Origin: Formosa sp. Hel1_31_208
GTDB lineage: Bacteria; Bacteroidota; Bacteroidia; Flavobacteriales; Flavobacteriaceae
Direction of reading: 5' to 3'
Assembly (NCBI RefSeq): GCF_900104785.1
Contig: NZ_LT629733.1
Coordinates: 404,501-468,500 of the forward strand
Length of the DNA stretch: 64,000 bases
Shown here: one piece after another, positions 52,440-61,573 of the stretch
How the letters are laid out: each line of letters begins with the position of its first letter
How positions within the stretch are numbered: position 1 is the stretch's first letter
Position numbers and translations under genes: made by a program
Notes under the pieces: generated by a model
The model's input: the letters and a program-made list of their open reading frames with translations, nothing else
What the model was told of the DNA's origin: nothing
Database searches by the model: none

Positions 52440-52466
52440 CTTTGCGTGTAACAATTTACTTTTATT

Positions 52467-53525
52467 CTAATTGGCCATTCCTGCTCTTGGTCCTCCCGAT
52501 TGAAATACACTTCTCATTCGTGTCTTTTGACCTGAAGAGAACATGTACATGCAATCATCATTAACATAATCCATATAATTCATGGTCATGTCATTAGATC
52601 TGCAATTCACAGTTGGGTATGAAGGGCAGCCGTAATTAGGAGCATCTGATGTAGGAGTATCTGACACAAAATCATCTCTATTACATCTTCCATCTCCCCA
52701 AATATGACGCAAATTTAAATAGTGACCTACTTCATGCGTTAATGTTCTTCCACCATCAAAAGGAGCTGACACAAATCCTGTCGTTCCAAAATATTGAGGT
52801 GAAACTACAACACCATCTGAAGCTATTGGCCCTCCCGGAAATTGCGCATAACCAAGAATTCCACCACCAATATTACAAACCCAAATATTTAAGTGAGTTT
52901 CCGGTGTTACTGGAGGATAGGCCGCTTTCATTGCATCATTGGTTCCCCAAGAGCCTCTATCATCTGGATATCTATATGTGCCTGCCAAACTGAATTGAAC
53001 TTCTGTATCGGCAACCAAACCTGCAAATTCTCCAGGCACTTGATTTACATCATTATTTGCTGCTCTAAAATCGTCATTTAAAACAGACATTTGAGAATTT
53101 ATTTGAGTGCTACTGATATTTTGTTGAGCGTTGCTATAGATTACATGTACATATACCGGAATAGTAATAACACCTAAGTCATCAGGAGTTCCTCCGCCTC
53201 CGCCGTCTCCACCACCAGGTCCACCACCATTTCCATTTCCATTTCCTGGACGATAAGCATTTGTAGCAAATTTTCTTGTATTGTATTCAATGTTATACAT
53301 CTTTTTATAGAGCCCTGGGTCCTCTTCAAGTAGCCTATTTAAATTGGTCATAGAATGGCATGGTGTAAAACCATTTCTGCTTTGCTCTCCATTATCAGAA
53401 TCGGTATAAACAAAGAAATCACTCATATCAATTTTACTCTGCTCTTGCAGCATATCATTTTTGTCGGATTCACATGATGTAAAAATCAGGGCTAGAGCGG
53501 CTAAGCTCAAAAAAAGTTTTTTCAT
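52467..53525 (-). CDS. M43 (cytophagalysin/pappalysin-like) zinc metalloprotease lipoprotein
   Basis: A 352-residue lipoprotein: signal ending IFTSC (Cys18), a spacer, a glycine-rich linker (about 93-113), then an M43 catalytic domain. Zinc site H264-E-V-G-H268-x5-H274 and a Met-turn MNYMDY (315-320) are intact. It ends at the family's FSSGQKTRMRSVF segment, with no T9SS tail, so it is probably anchored by the lipid instead. It is framed by terminators at 52411 and 53641 and so is its own unit, placed inside the SUF locus. Confidence 0.92.
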   Translation of the reverse strand: MKKLFLSLAALALIFTSCESDKNDMLQEQSKIDMSDFFVYTDSDNGEQSRNGFTPCHSMTNLNRLLEEDPGLYKKMYNIEYNTRKFATNAYRPGNGNGNGGGPGGGDGGGGGTPDDLGVITIPVYVHVIYSNAQQNISSTQINSQMSVLNDDFRAANNDVNQVPGEFAGLVADTEVQFSLAGTYRYPDDRGSWGTNDAMKAAYPPVTPETHLNIWVCNIGGGILGYAQFPGGPIASDGVVVSPQYFGTTGFVSAPFDGGRTLTHEVGHYLNLRHIWGDGRCNRDDFVSDTPTSDAPNYGCPSYPTVNCRSNDMTMNYMDYVNDDCMYMFSSGQKTRMRSVFQSGGPRAGMAN

Positions 53526-53640
53526 TTTTTGTATGTTTTAGTTAGAAATCCTGATGAATATATAATTTTTTAATAAAATTTTAACAAAAAACTGTTTTTT
53601 TTCGACAAAAAGTACGAAAGTTAAAAACTTCAAAAACAAA

Positions 53641-53662
53641 AAAAACACCTAAGCAGGTGTTT
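53641..53662 (-). terminator. Rho-independent terminator after sufS
   Basis: An 8-base stem (AAACACCT 53643-53650 with AGGTGTTT 53655-53662), a 4-base loop and a run of eight T on the minus strand. It ends the sufA-to-sufS operon. Confidence 0.88.
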
Positions 53663-53684
53663 ATCAAACTTTTAGTTAAAAAAA

Positions 53685-54923
53685 CTAAGATAACATCATT
53701 TTTGCTTTCTTCACGCCTGCCACCAAAGCATCAATTTCAGCTTTTGTATTGTAGAATGCAAACGAAGCTCTAACCGTTCCTGGAATTTTATAGTAGTCCA
53801 TTATGGGTTGTGCACAATGATGACCTGTGCGGACTGCGATTCCCATTTTATCCAAAATAGTACCTATATCATAAGGGTGAACCCCTTCAATATTAAAAGA
53901 AATTACGGACGTTTTGTTTTTGGCGGTTCCGTAAATCTTTAGACCTTCAATTTGGGATAATTGATTGGTAGCGTATTCTAATAACTCCTGTTCATAAGGT
54001 GCGATACGATCAAAACCTATGTCATTCATGTAGTCTATGGCAGCTCCAAAAGCAATCCCACCACAAATATTTGGTGTTCCAGCTTCGAATTTATGTGGTA
54101 AGCCAGCATAAGTGGTCTTTTCAAAAGTTACTTGGTCAATCATTTCTCCTCCACCTTGATATGGTGGTAATTTTTCAAGCCATTCTTTTTTACCATAAAG
54201 CATACCCACGCCTGTTGGACCGCACATTTTATGAGCACCACAAACATAAAAATCAACATCTAAAGCTTGAAGGTCTGGTTTGATATGCGGACAAGATTGA
54301 GCGCCATCTACAACTACTGCAGCTCCAACCTCATGAGCTTTAGATATGATATCCTGAATAGGATTAATGGTTCCTAAAGCATTAGAAATATGATTCACAA
54401 AAACCAGTTTTGTATTCTCAGAGAGTAAACCCTCATAGTCACTCATAATCAACTCGCCTTCCTGGTTCATTGGAATGACTCTTAAGGTCGCACCCGTGCG
54501 TTCACAAAGCATTTGCCATGGCACAATATTACTGTGATGTTCTAGAGCAGAAACAAGAACCTCATCATTTTTATCTAGTAAGTTTGAAAATCCGTTCGCC
54601 ACCAAATTAAGCCCATGAGTGGTTCCAGAGGTTAGAATAATTTCATAGCTATGTTTCGCATTAAAATGGTTCTGAAGTTTTAATCGTGCGCCTTCATATA
54701 AGTCGGTTGCTTCTTGACTCAAGGTATGAACACCTCTATGGATATTGGCATTATAATTCGAGTAGTAATCAACAATTACATCAATGACCTGTTTAGGTGT
54801 TTGAGACGTTGCCGCATTATCAAAATATATTAAGGGTTTTCCATTTATCTTGCGGTTTAAGATTGGGAAATCTTCTCTGATTTTATCGACGTTAAATTTA
54901 ATATGTTCTATTGTATTATTCAT
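53685..54923 (-). CDS. sufS: Cysteine desulfurase SufS
   Basis: A 412-residue PLP enzyme. PLP Lys232 is in YVCGAHKMCGPTGVG, and the catalytic Cys370 is in VRTGHHCAQP, a group II (SufS-type) layout. DNAATSQTP near the start is typical. It releases sulfur from cysteine for SufE and SufBCD. Its ATG overlaps the sufD stop by one base (TAATG), so translation is coupled. Last gene of the operon before the terminator. Confidence 0.96.
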   Translation of the reverse strand: MNNTIEHIKFNVDKIREDFPILNRKINGKPLIYFDNAATSQTPKQVIDVIVDYYSNYNANIHRGVHTLSQEATDLYEGARLKLQNHFNAKHSYEIILTSGTTHGLNLVANGFSNLLDKNDEVLVSALEHHSNIVPWQMLCERTGATLRVIPMNQEGELIMSDYEGLLSENTKLVFVNHISNALGTINPIQDIISKAHEVGAAVVVDGAQSCPHIKPDLQALDVDFYVCGAHKMCGPTGVGMLYGKKEWLEKLPPYQGGGEMIDQVTFEKTTYAGLPHKFEAGTPNICGGIAFGAAIDYMNDIGFDRIAPYEQELLEYATNQLSQIEGLKIYGTAKNKTSVISFNIEGVHPYDIGTILDKMGIAVRTGHHCAQPIMDYYKIPGTVRASFAFYNTKAEIDALVAGVKKAKMMLS

Positions 54924-56236
54924 TATAAATCAAACCCAATATTAACACCTAATTTCTTTGCAATAATCTTTGTAATACGCTGTTTGATTTCAGGAATTTT
55001 CACCGAGTTCAAAACGTTGTTACTAAAGGCGAACATCAATAAGGCTTTCGCTTCTTTTTCTGGAATTCCACGAGAACGCATGTAAAACATAGCACTGTCA
55101 TCTAACTGTCCAATGGTACATCCATGAGAACATTTCACATCGTCGGCAAAAATCTCTAACTGAGGTTTTGTGTTAATTGAAGCCTTATTACTTAATAAAA
55201 TATTATTATTAGACTGAAAGGCGTTTGTTTTTTGAGCGATTTTGTCAACCACAATTTTTCCATTAAAAACACCTGTAGATTGATCTCCAAAAATTCCTTT
55301 ATAATCTTGATGGCTCTCACAATTTGGTTCTATATGATGCACTAAAGTGTTGTGGTCTACATGTTGTTTATCACCAATAATCGTAATCCCTTTTAATGTC
55401 GAGTCTATACGCTCTCCTTCCTGATAGTAATTTAGATTGTTGCGCGTCAATTGACCACCAAAAGAAAAGGTATGAACAGATGCATGACTTTCGCGTTTTT
55501 GCTTGATAAATGTGTTATCGATTAAAGACGCATTTTGTTTGTCATTTTGAATTTTATAATAATCAACAATGGCGCGCTTATTAGTGAAAATTTCAGTCAC
55601 ACTATTTGTTAGCACTGGATTATCAGTCAAACTCTGATGACGTTCAATAATTTGAACATGAGAATTTTCATCTACTACAATCAAGTTTCGAGGTTGAAGC
55701 ATTAAGGCAGATTCATTTCCTGTTGAGAAATGAATAATTTGTATTGGTTTTTCTACTAACTTATTCTTCGGAATGTGAATATAAGCGCCTTCTTGAGAGA
55801 ACGCAGTATTCAATGAAGTCAGACTCTCTTTAGTGGCTGCTTTATTAAAGTAGTTTTCAATGACTAATCTGTATTTTGGTTTTGATAACGCTGCCGACAT
55901 TAAGCATACGTCAATTCCATCATGTGTGGTTTGAGACAAATGAGAGGAATATTTCCCATCAATAAACACAATTTTATAGGTATCGATATCATGGATAAAA
56001 TACTTTTTAACATCGCTATATTCTACTGCATTTTCTTGCTTTGGAAATACACTATAATCGTGTTTTAATACGGCATTTAGTGAGGTGTATTTCCAAGCCT
56101 CATCACGCTTCGATGGAAATCCTTTGCTCTCAAATGCCTTTATTGCTTCACTTCGCACATCATGAACCGATGCCTCCACATCGATTGTGTTCTCAAATGC
56201 CATAAATGAAGATACTAGTTTATCTTTTAAATCCAT
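54923..56236 (-). CDS. sufD: Fe-S cluster assembly protein SufD
   Basis: A 437-residue SufD. The SufBD beta-helix region is recognised in RNLIVVDENSHVQIIERHQS and DQSTGVFNGKIVVDKIAQKTNAF-type segments, with KCSHGCTIGQLDDSAMFYMRSRG near the end. It pairs with SufB and SufC in the scaffold. It lies 74 bases after sufC and overlaps sufS by one base. No defect seen. Confidence 0.95.
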   Translation of the reverse strand: MDLKDKLVSSFMAFENTIDVEASVHDVRSEAIKAFESKGFPSKRDEAWKYTSLNAVLKHDYSVFPKQENAVEYSDVKKYFIHDIDTYKIVFIDGKYSSHLSQTTHDGIDVCLMSAALSKPKYRLVIENYFNKAATKESLTSLNTAFSQEGAYIHIPKNKLVEKPIQIIHFSTGNESALMLQPRNLIVVDENSHVQIIERHQSLTDNPVLTNSVTEIFTNKRAIVDYYKIQNDKQNASLIDNTFIKQKRESHASVHTFSFGGQLTRNNLNYYQEGERIDSTLKGITIIGDKQHVDHNTLVHHIEPNCESHQDYKGIFGDQSTGVFNGKIVVDKIAQKTNAFQSNNNILLSNKASINTKPQLEIFADDVKCSHGCTIGQLDDSAMFYMRSRGIPEKEAKALLMFAFSNNVLNSVKIPEIKQRITKIIAKKLGVNIGFDL

Positions 56237-56310
56237 GTTTTACAATGTTTAGTTTCTTAGGTTCGGTATGAAAGTAAAATACAATTCACAACATAAACCT
56301 TACAACTAGT

Positions 56311-57063
56311 TTATGCGTTTACTTCTTCTTTAATCCAATCGTACCCTTTTTCTTCTAACTCATGCGCTAGTTCTTTAGTTCCCGATTTTACAATTCGCCC
56401 ATTGTACAAAACATGCACAAAATCTGGAACGATATAATCTAACAAGCGCTGATAGTGTGTTATTACAATTACAGCATTATCCTTACTTTTTAGTTTGTTC
56501 ACTCCATTGGCAACAATACGCAAAGCATCAATATCTAATCCTGAATCTGTTTCATCCAATATGGCTAATTTTGGTTCTAACATCGCCATCTGGAAAATTT
56601 CATTACGCTTCTTTTCTCCACCGGAAAAGCCTTCATTTAACGAACGTGACAAGAATTTTCTATCGATTTCTAACAATTCAGCTTTTTCACGAATTAATTT
56701 CAACATCTCATTAGCTGGCATGTCGTTTAAACCTTTTGCTTTTCTTGTCTCATTGATAGCCGTTTTCATGAAGTTAGTAACGCTCACTCCTGGAATTTCA
56801 ACAGGATATTGAAATGATAAAAACACACCTTTGTGTGCGCGTTCTTCGGCAGCTAACTCTTCAATATCTTCACCCTCTAAAAGAATCTGTCCTTTATCCA
56901 CTTCATATTCTTCTTTACCTGCAATTACTGAGGCTAGCGTACTTTTTCCTGAGCCATTTGGTCCCATAATTGCATGAACCTCTCCTGGTTTAACTTCTAA
57001 ATTAATTCCTCTTAAAATTGCTTTATTTTCAACGCTTGCGTGTAAATCTTTTATTTTTAACAT
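56311..57063 (-). CDS. sufC: Fe-S cluster assembly ATPase SufC
   Basis: A 250-residue ABC-type ATPase. Walker [10 protein letters not shown] (34-42), signature FSGGEKKR, Walker [13 protein letters not shown] and H-loop VITHYQR. The DETDSGLD sequence is typical of SufC. It drives conformational change of SufBCD. It lies 2 bases after the lipoprotein gene at 57066, which splits the usual sufB-sufC pair. Confidence 0.97.
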   Translation of the reverse strand: MLKIKDLHASVENKAILRGINLEVKPGEVHAIMGPNGSGKSTLASVIAGKEEYEVDKGQILLEGEDIEELAAEERAHKGVFLSFQYPVEIPGVSVTNFMKTAINETRKAKGLNDMPANEMLKLIREKAELLEIDRKFLSRSLNEGFSGGEKKRNEIFQMAMLEPKLAILDETDSGLDIDALRIVANGVNKLKSKDNAVIVITHYQRLLDYIVPDFVHVLYNGRIVKSGTKELAHELEEKGYDWIKEEVNA

Positions 57064-57065
57064 AG

Positions 57066-57506
57066 CTATTTTGTTCCTAATTTGATAACATCGTTTTCTA
57101 CCAACTCTGGTTTTGAAACTTTTAATATTTCTTTAATTTCTATTTTATTTTCCCATTCGTCTTTTACGCCTTCATTTTTAATAATACGACCACGAACAGT
57201 AACTGGTATCATTTGATATGGATCCGTTTTCAATTGTTCCACTTGCGCATTCAGATCTGTCAATTTATCATTTATAATGACACCATACATCTGAGTAGCG
57301 GTTTGCAAAACGGCTGCATTGTCCTGCTCTACAAAAAGAAATTTTCCATGAATAGCAATCAATCCATCACTTTGCTTGGCAGTTTTACCGTCTTCGCCTA
57401 TTTCTGATTGATTTGATGACGTTGTATCACTAGCATCACTTTTTTTCTCGTCTTTACAGCTTACTATAACTGTAAACATCATACATATTACAATTATTTT
57501 TTTCAT
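57066..57506 (-). CDS. Lipoprotein of unknown function between sufB and sufC
   Basis: A 146-residue lipoprotein: signal ending TVIVSC (Cys17), a charged Ser/Asp/Lys-rich linker, then a compact beta-rich domain (about 50-130; [46 protein letters not shown]) with an OB-like pattern. Gaps to sufB and sufC are only 10 and 2 bases, so it is surely co-transcribed with cytosolic Fe-S assembly genes, although it is exported. I do not recognise the family. Confidence 0.75.
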   Translation of the reverse strand: MKKIIVICMMFTVIVSCKDEKKSDASDTTSSNQSEIGEDGKTAKQSDGLIAIHGKFLFVEQDNAAVLQTATQMYGVIINDKLTDLNAQVEQLKTDPYQMIPVTVRGRIIKNEGVKDEWENKIEIKEILKVSKPELVENDVIKLGTK

Positions 57507-57516
57507 AATTTTTGTG

Positions 57517-58968
57517 TTATCCTACTGAACCTTCTAAGCTAATCTCTAATAATTTTTGAGCTTCAACTGCAAATTCCATAGGCAATTTATTAAGCACTTC
57601 TTTACTAAATCCATTTACGATTAAGGCTATGGCCTTTTCGGTAGAAATACCTCGTTGGTTACAATAGAAAATCTGATCTTCTCCAATTTTACTTGTTGTT
57701 GCTTCATGTTCGATTTGCGCAGATTTATTCTTGACCTCTATATACGGAAAGGTATGTGCTCCACATTCATTTCCCATCAGTAAACTATCACACTGTGAAA
57801 AGTTTCGGGCATTATCAGCTCTTGAGCTAATTTGAACTAGACCTCTATATGAATTCTGAGATTTCCCTGCAGATATCCCTTTCGAAATAATTGTAGATTT
57901 TGTGTTTTTACCAAGATGAATCATCTTAGTACCTGTATCTGCTTGCTGATGGTTATTTGTTACCGCAATAGAGTAAAATTCACCGACAGAATTATCACCT
58001 TTTAGTACACATGATGGATATTTCCAAGTCACGGCGCTTCCAGTCTCTACTTGTGTCCATGAAATTTTTGCGTTTGTCTCACACAAGCCTCTTTTGGTAA
58101 CAAAATTATATACGCCACCTTTACCTTCAGCATTACCAGGATACCAGTTTTGTACCGTAGAATATTTAATTTCTGCATCATCTAAGGCGATCAATTCAAC
58201 AACGGCCGCATGTAATTGATTTTCATCACGACTTGGTGCTGTGCAGCCTTCTAAATAACTTACATAACTCCCCTCGTCTGCAATCACAAGTGTACGCTCA
58301 AACTGGCCAGTTCCTGCTTGATTAATTCTGAAATAAGTTGATAATTCCATTGGGCACCGCACACCCTTTGGAATGTAGCAAAAACTGCCATCACTAAATA
58401 CAGCACTGTTTAGAGCGGCATAAAAATTATCTTTCTGCGGAACTACCGTCCCTAAATATTTTTTTACTAATTCCGGATGTTCTTTAATAGCTTCGGAAAT
58501 ACTCATAAAAATAATACCTTTTTCTCCTAATGTCTTTTTGAATGTCGTTGCAACAGAAACTGAATCGACAACAATATCCATCGCTACATTATTCATTTTC
58601 TTCTGTTCATCTACCGAAATCCCTAATTTTTTATACATTGCTAATAGATCAGGGTCTACATCGTCTAATGTTTTATTTGGGTCTACGGCAACTGGAGCAG
58701 AATAATAAGCAATAGATTGAAAATCGGGTTTTTTATAATGAACATTTGCCCATTCAGGCTCAGCCATTTCTTTCCACGCACTAAATGCTTCTAAGCGCCA
58801 TTCTGTCATCCATTCTGGTTCTTCTTTCTTCTTAGAAATTGCACGCACAATATCTTCATTTAACCCAATAGGAAACGTTTCAGATTCTATGTCTGTATAA
58901 AACCCGTATTCGTATTCTTTTGTTTTTAATTCTTCGCGAAGATCGTCTTCTGTATATTTATTGCTCAT
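57517..58968 (-). CDS. sufB: Fe-S cluster assembly protein SufB
   Basis: A 483-residue SufB. Landmarks are [60 protein letters not shown] and [11 protein letters not shown]. It forms the scaffold with SufC and SufD and receives sulfur from SufE. It lies 9 bases after sufA and 10 before the lipoprotein gene. Full length, key Cys residues present. Confidence 0.97.
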   Translation of the reverse strand: MSNKYTEDDLREELKTKEYEYGFYTDIESETFPIGLNEDIVRAISKKKEEPEWMTEWRLEAFSAWKEMAEPEWANVHYKKPDFQSIAYYSAPVAVDPNKTLDDVDPDLLAMYKKLGISVDEQKKMNNVAMDIVVDSVSVATTFKKTLGEKGIIFMSISEAIKEHPELVKKYLGTVVPQKDNFYAALNSAVFSDGSFCYIPKGVRCPMELSTYFRINQAGTGQFERTLVIADEGSYVSYLEGCTAPSRDENQLHAAVVELIALDDAEIKYSTVQNWYPGNAEGKGGVYNFVTKRGLCETNAKISWTQVETGSAVTWKYPSCVLKGDNSVGEFYSIAVTNNHQQADTGTKMIHLGKNTKSTIISKGISAGKSQNSYRGLVQISSRADNARNFSQCDSLLMGNECGAHTFPYIEVKNKSAQIEHEATTSKIGEDQIFYCNQRGISTEKAIALIVNGFSKEVLNKLPMEFAVEAQKLLEISLEGSVG

Positions 58969-58977
58969 AAATCGTTT

Positions 58978-59307
58978 TTAAAGTGAGAATGATTCTCCAC
59001 AACCACAGGTTCTATTGGCATTAGGATTATTAAACACAAAGCCTGCACCATTTAAACCGCCTGAATACTCTAAGGTTGTTCCTATTAAATATAAAAAGCT
59101 CTTCTTATCAACGATAATTTTAACACCGTTATCTTCAAAGACTTTGTCATCAACTTTTTGTTCCTTATCAAATTTTAAATCATATGATAACCCAGAACAT
59201 CCACCACTTTTTACACCTACCCTAACAAAATCGGTAGTGGTGTTAAAGCCATCGTCACTCATAAGCTCAATGACTTTCTTTTTAGCTGTATCTGATACTT
59301 TAATCAT
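58978..59307 (-). CDS. sufA: A-type Fe-S carrier (SufA/IscA family)
   Basis: A 109-residue HesB/IscA-type protein. The three cluster-binding cysteines are C37 (GGCSGLSY), C101 and C103 (RTCGCGESF). It carries Fe-S clusters to targets. First gene of the suf operon, with a -7 box at 59338. I use the SufA symbol because of its locus; sequence alone does not separate SufA from IscA. Confidence 0.92.
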   Translation of the reverse strand: MIKVSDTAKKKVIELMSDDGFNTTTDFVRVGVKSGGCSGLSYDLKFDKEQKVDDKVFEDNGVKIIVDKKSFLYLIGTTLEYSGGLNGAGFVFNNPNANRTCGCGESFSL

Positions 59308-59337
59308 CTCTTATATAGATTTTATCTAAATAGAGTG

Positions 59338-59345
59338 CAAATATA
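59338..59345 (-). promoter_or_regulatory. -7 promoter element (TATATTTG), minus strand: suf operon promoter
   Basis: TATATTTG on the minus strand, 30 bases before the sufA ATG. It is the likely promoter of sufA-sufB-lipoprotein-sufC-sufD-sufS. No clear -33 box. Confidence 0.6.
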
Positions 59346-59466
59346 TGACATAAGGAGTGTTAATCCATATGTCCTAACATTATATTAGGAAATAATAGCA
59401 TAGAATTATCTTATTCTGAAGCGAAATTGAATAGACTAAATTGAAAACAAAGTGGTTAGTTCATTT

Positions 59467-59706
59467 TTATGCTGAAAATCGCTTACGCGAATACTGACTC
59501 TCAAGAAGAAAAAGCTGTCTCAATGCTATTTTAATCGCTTTGTTTTTTATGGGAAGACTTTCAAACTCCCCTTTCATGTCAATTAAAACTTCAGACTTAC
59601 ATGTTTTACAAATCAAGACCTCAGAACATTCTTTATGTTTTGCAGAACGCTTTAAATTATGGCCAAAAACAGAGCAAGTCATCTCGCTGGTTGTGGTAAT
59701 ATGCAT
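59467..59706 (-). CDS. Small zinc-ribbon-like CxxFGH protein (member 1)
   Basis: A 79-residue protein with the pattern C-S-V-F-G-H-N-L near residue 11, then C28, C33 and C36 (CKTCKSEVL) and a basic helical tail (LPIKNKAIKIALRQL). The C-x-x-F-G-H plus C-x-x-C layout is shared with the proteins at 60899 and 61246. It most likely binds zinc. Most divergent of the three; its second half lacks LTPK but keeps the helix. Confidence 0.65.
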   Translation of the reverse strand: MHITTTSEMTCSVFGHNLKRSAKHKECSEVLICKTCKSEVLIDMKGEFESLPIKNKAIKIALRQLFLLESQYSRKRFSA

Positions 59707-59865
59707 AGGTAGTACGATTTGGGAAAACTAACTTAAGTAAACTAGAGCTATAAATCGTTATAATGCGTATTTTTTCGATGAAATACACGGTATCTGTACG
59801 CGATAGCCATTAAAAAATCTAATGATCTAGCGGAACCTTAGAAAAAAAGCAACTATTTTTGCAGT
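59707..59865. other. Spacer holding the thiL promoter
   Basis: 159 bases between divergent genes. It contains the -7 box at 59854-59861 and a small hairpin GTATTT/AAATAC near 59768-59788; nothing else was found. Confidence 0.4.
59854..59861 (+). promoter_or_regulatory. -7 promoter element (TATTTTTG)
   Basis: TATTTTTG fits TAnnTTTG and ends 4 bases before the thiL ATG at 59866, so thiL may be leaderless. Confidence 0.55.
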
Positions 59866-60918
59866 ATGATAGAAGATAAAAACCCACAACGTACCTCTTT
59901 AGAACAACTTGGAGAATTTGGACTCATTGAGCATTTAACTAAAGGTTTTGATATTACTCAGAAGTCAACGATTAAAGGTATTGGTGATGACGCTGCCGTG
60001 CTTGACGTTCGAGACAAACAAATTGTTGTAACAACCGATTTGCTTGTTGAAAATATTCATTTTGATTTATCATATGTGCCGCTAAAGCATTTGGGTTATA
60101 AAGCTGTAGTTGTGAATTTAAGCGATGTTTATGCAATGAATGCCAACGCAACTCAAATTACTGTATCTCTTGCTGTATCTAATCGTTTTCCATTGGAAGC
60201 GATAGAGGCATTATATGATGGTATTGAAACTGCAGCAAAACTTTATAATGTAGATGTCATTGGTGGAGATACAACCTCATCTACAACTGGACTCATTATT
60301 TCGATAACGGCTATTGGTGAAGCCGAAAAAGAAGACCTAGTATATAGAAATGGAGCAAAGCCAAATAATCTCGTCGTAGTTACCGGTGATATAGGTGCTG
60401 CTTATATGGGATTGCAAGTATTAGAGCGTGAAAAAGAGGTGTTTAAGGTAAATCCTCAAAGCCAGCCAGACCTAGAACTTTACACTTACATTATTGAGCG
60501 ACAATTAAAACCTGAGGCCAGAAAAGATATCGTTAAACTTTTAAAAGAATTACAGGTTAAACCAACATCAATGATTGATATTAGTGATGGTTTATCTTCG
60601 GAAGTCATCCATATTTGTAAGCAAAGTGGCGTGGGTGTTGAGATATATGAAAATAAAATACCCTTAGATCCTCAAGTAATTTCAACTTGTGAAGAATTCA
60701 ATATCGATAGCACAACAATTGCATTAAATGGTGGAGAAGATTACGAGTTATTAATGACAATTTCACAAGAAGATTTTCCAAAAATAAAGGGTAATCCTAA
60801 TCTAACAGTAATCGGTTTTATCACTGAAAAAAATAAAGGAATGCACTTAATCACCCGAGGTGAAGAAGCTGTACCTATTATTGCTAAGGGTTGGAATGCT
60901 ATGAAAAATGGGGCGTAA
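59866..60918 (+). CDS. thiL: Thiamine-monophosphate kinase ThiL
   Basis: A 350-residue ATP-binding kinase of the AIR-synthase-like superfamily. Landmarks are IKGIGDDAAVLDV, TTDLLVENIHFDL, LKHLGYKAVVVNLSDVYAMN, VIGGDTTSS, VTGDIGAAYMG, MIDISDGLSSEVIHI and LNGGEDYELLMTI. It makes thiamine diphosphate from thiamine monophosphate. Probably leaderless. Its 3' end overlaps the convergent small-protein gene by 20 bases. Intact. Confidence 0.96.
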   Translation: MIEDKNPQRTSLEQLGEFGLIEHLTKGFDITQKSTIKGIGDDAAVLDVRDKQIVVTTDLLVENIHFDLSYVPLKHLGYKAVVVNLSDVYAMNANATQITVSLAVSNRFPLEAIEALYDGIETAAKLYNVDVIGGDTTSSTTGLIISITAIGEAEKEDLVYRNGAKPNNLVVVTGDIGAAYMGLQVLEREKEVFKVNPQSQPDLELYTYIIERQLKPEARKDIVKLLKELQVKPTSMIDISDGLSSEVIHICKQSGVGVEIYENKIPLDPQVISTCEEFNIDSTTIALNGGEDYELLMTISQEDFPKIKGNPNLTVIGFITEKNKGMHLITRGEEAVPIIAKGWNAMKNGA

Positions 60919-61168
60919 AATCTAGAATCGCACTTTCTTTAATATCTGAGGACACTTTATGTTTGCGTCTATCGATACGTCGATTATGAATACGTTCTAA
61001 AACTGAATTAATTTCTTTGTGTTTTGGAGTTAGTGGTGTTAATCCACCCTTTCCGCTTGTAGTCACTTGAGAATTACAATGAGAACACTTGTATTCTTTA
61101 ACATGATACGTAATGTGTTTTGAGACTTCATATTGATGCCCAAAAATAGAACAATAGAGACTTTTCAC
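60899..61168 (-). CDS. Small zinc-ribbon-like CxxFGH protein (member 2)
   Basis: An 89-residue protein starting with GTG (61166-61168). Pattern: YCSIFGHQYEVSKHITYHVK, then C28-S-H-C31, a Gly/Lys linker and LTPKHKEINSVLERIHNRR. The spacing C-x-x-F-G-H ... H-x-K-E-Y-x-C-x-x-C and the LTPKxxEIN tail match the neighbour at 61246. It probably binds one zinc. Convergent overlap of 20 bases with thiL at the 3' end. Similar in outline to short CxxxGH phage-type ribbons (DUF1660-like), but this is only resemblance. Confidence 0.72.
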   Translation of the reverse strand: MKSLYCSIFGHQYEVSKHITYHVKEYKCSHCNSQVTTSGKGGLTPLTPKHKEINSVLERIHNRRIDRRKHKVSSDIKESAILDFTPHFS

Positions 61169-61245
61169 CTGATACTACGATTTTAGTTATTAAATTAGAG
61201 GATAGCTAAATATATGAAAACCATAGAGTAAGGTAAGATGTTTCC

Positions 61246-61509
61246 CTAATATATCGATGAAGTGAGTGTTTTGTTCTGTAAACGAACCATTCTTCGTGCG
61301 TAAATCTTCTCTAAGATGGCGTTTATCTCTTGGTATTTTGGTGTCAACTCTGTGAGCTTACCATTACCATTGGTGGTTAACTGTCGCTTACAGCATTTAC
61401 ATGTGTACTCTTTTACATGAGAGGTCACCTTCTTGGATATTTCATAATTGTGTCCAAAAATATCGCAGTAAATCTTTAAAGGATTAGAATTTTTAGTAGT
61501 TTTTTTCAT
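61246..61509 (-). CDS. Small zinc-ribbon-like CxxFGH protein (member 3)
   Basis: About 87 residues from the ATG at 61509; a TTG three codons upstream is less likely. Pattern: YCDIFGHNYEISKKVTSHVK, CKCCKRQLTTNGNGKL and LTPKYQEINAILEKIYARR. It is clearly the paralogue of the protein at 60899, on the same strand, 77 bases apart. Probable zinc ribbon with a helical tail; function unknown. Confidence 0.75.
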   Translation of the reverse strand: MKKTTKNSNPLKIYCDIFGHNYEISKKVTSHVKEYTCKCCKRQLTTNGNGKLTELTPKYQEINAILEKIYARRMVRLQNKTLTSSIY

Positions 61510-61573
61510 GGCTGTCAAATTTGGGGACTGTAAACATATAAAAAAAAGATAATAAAAGCGTCTAAAAGTATAT

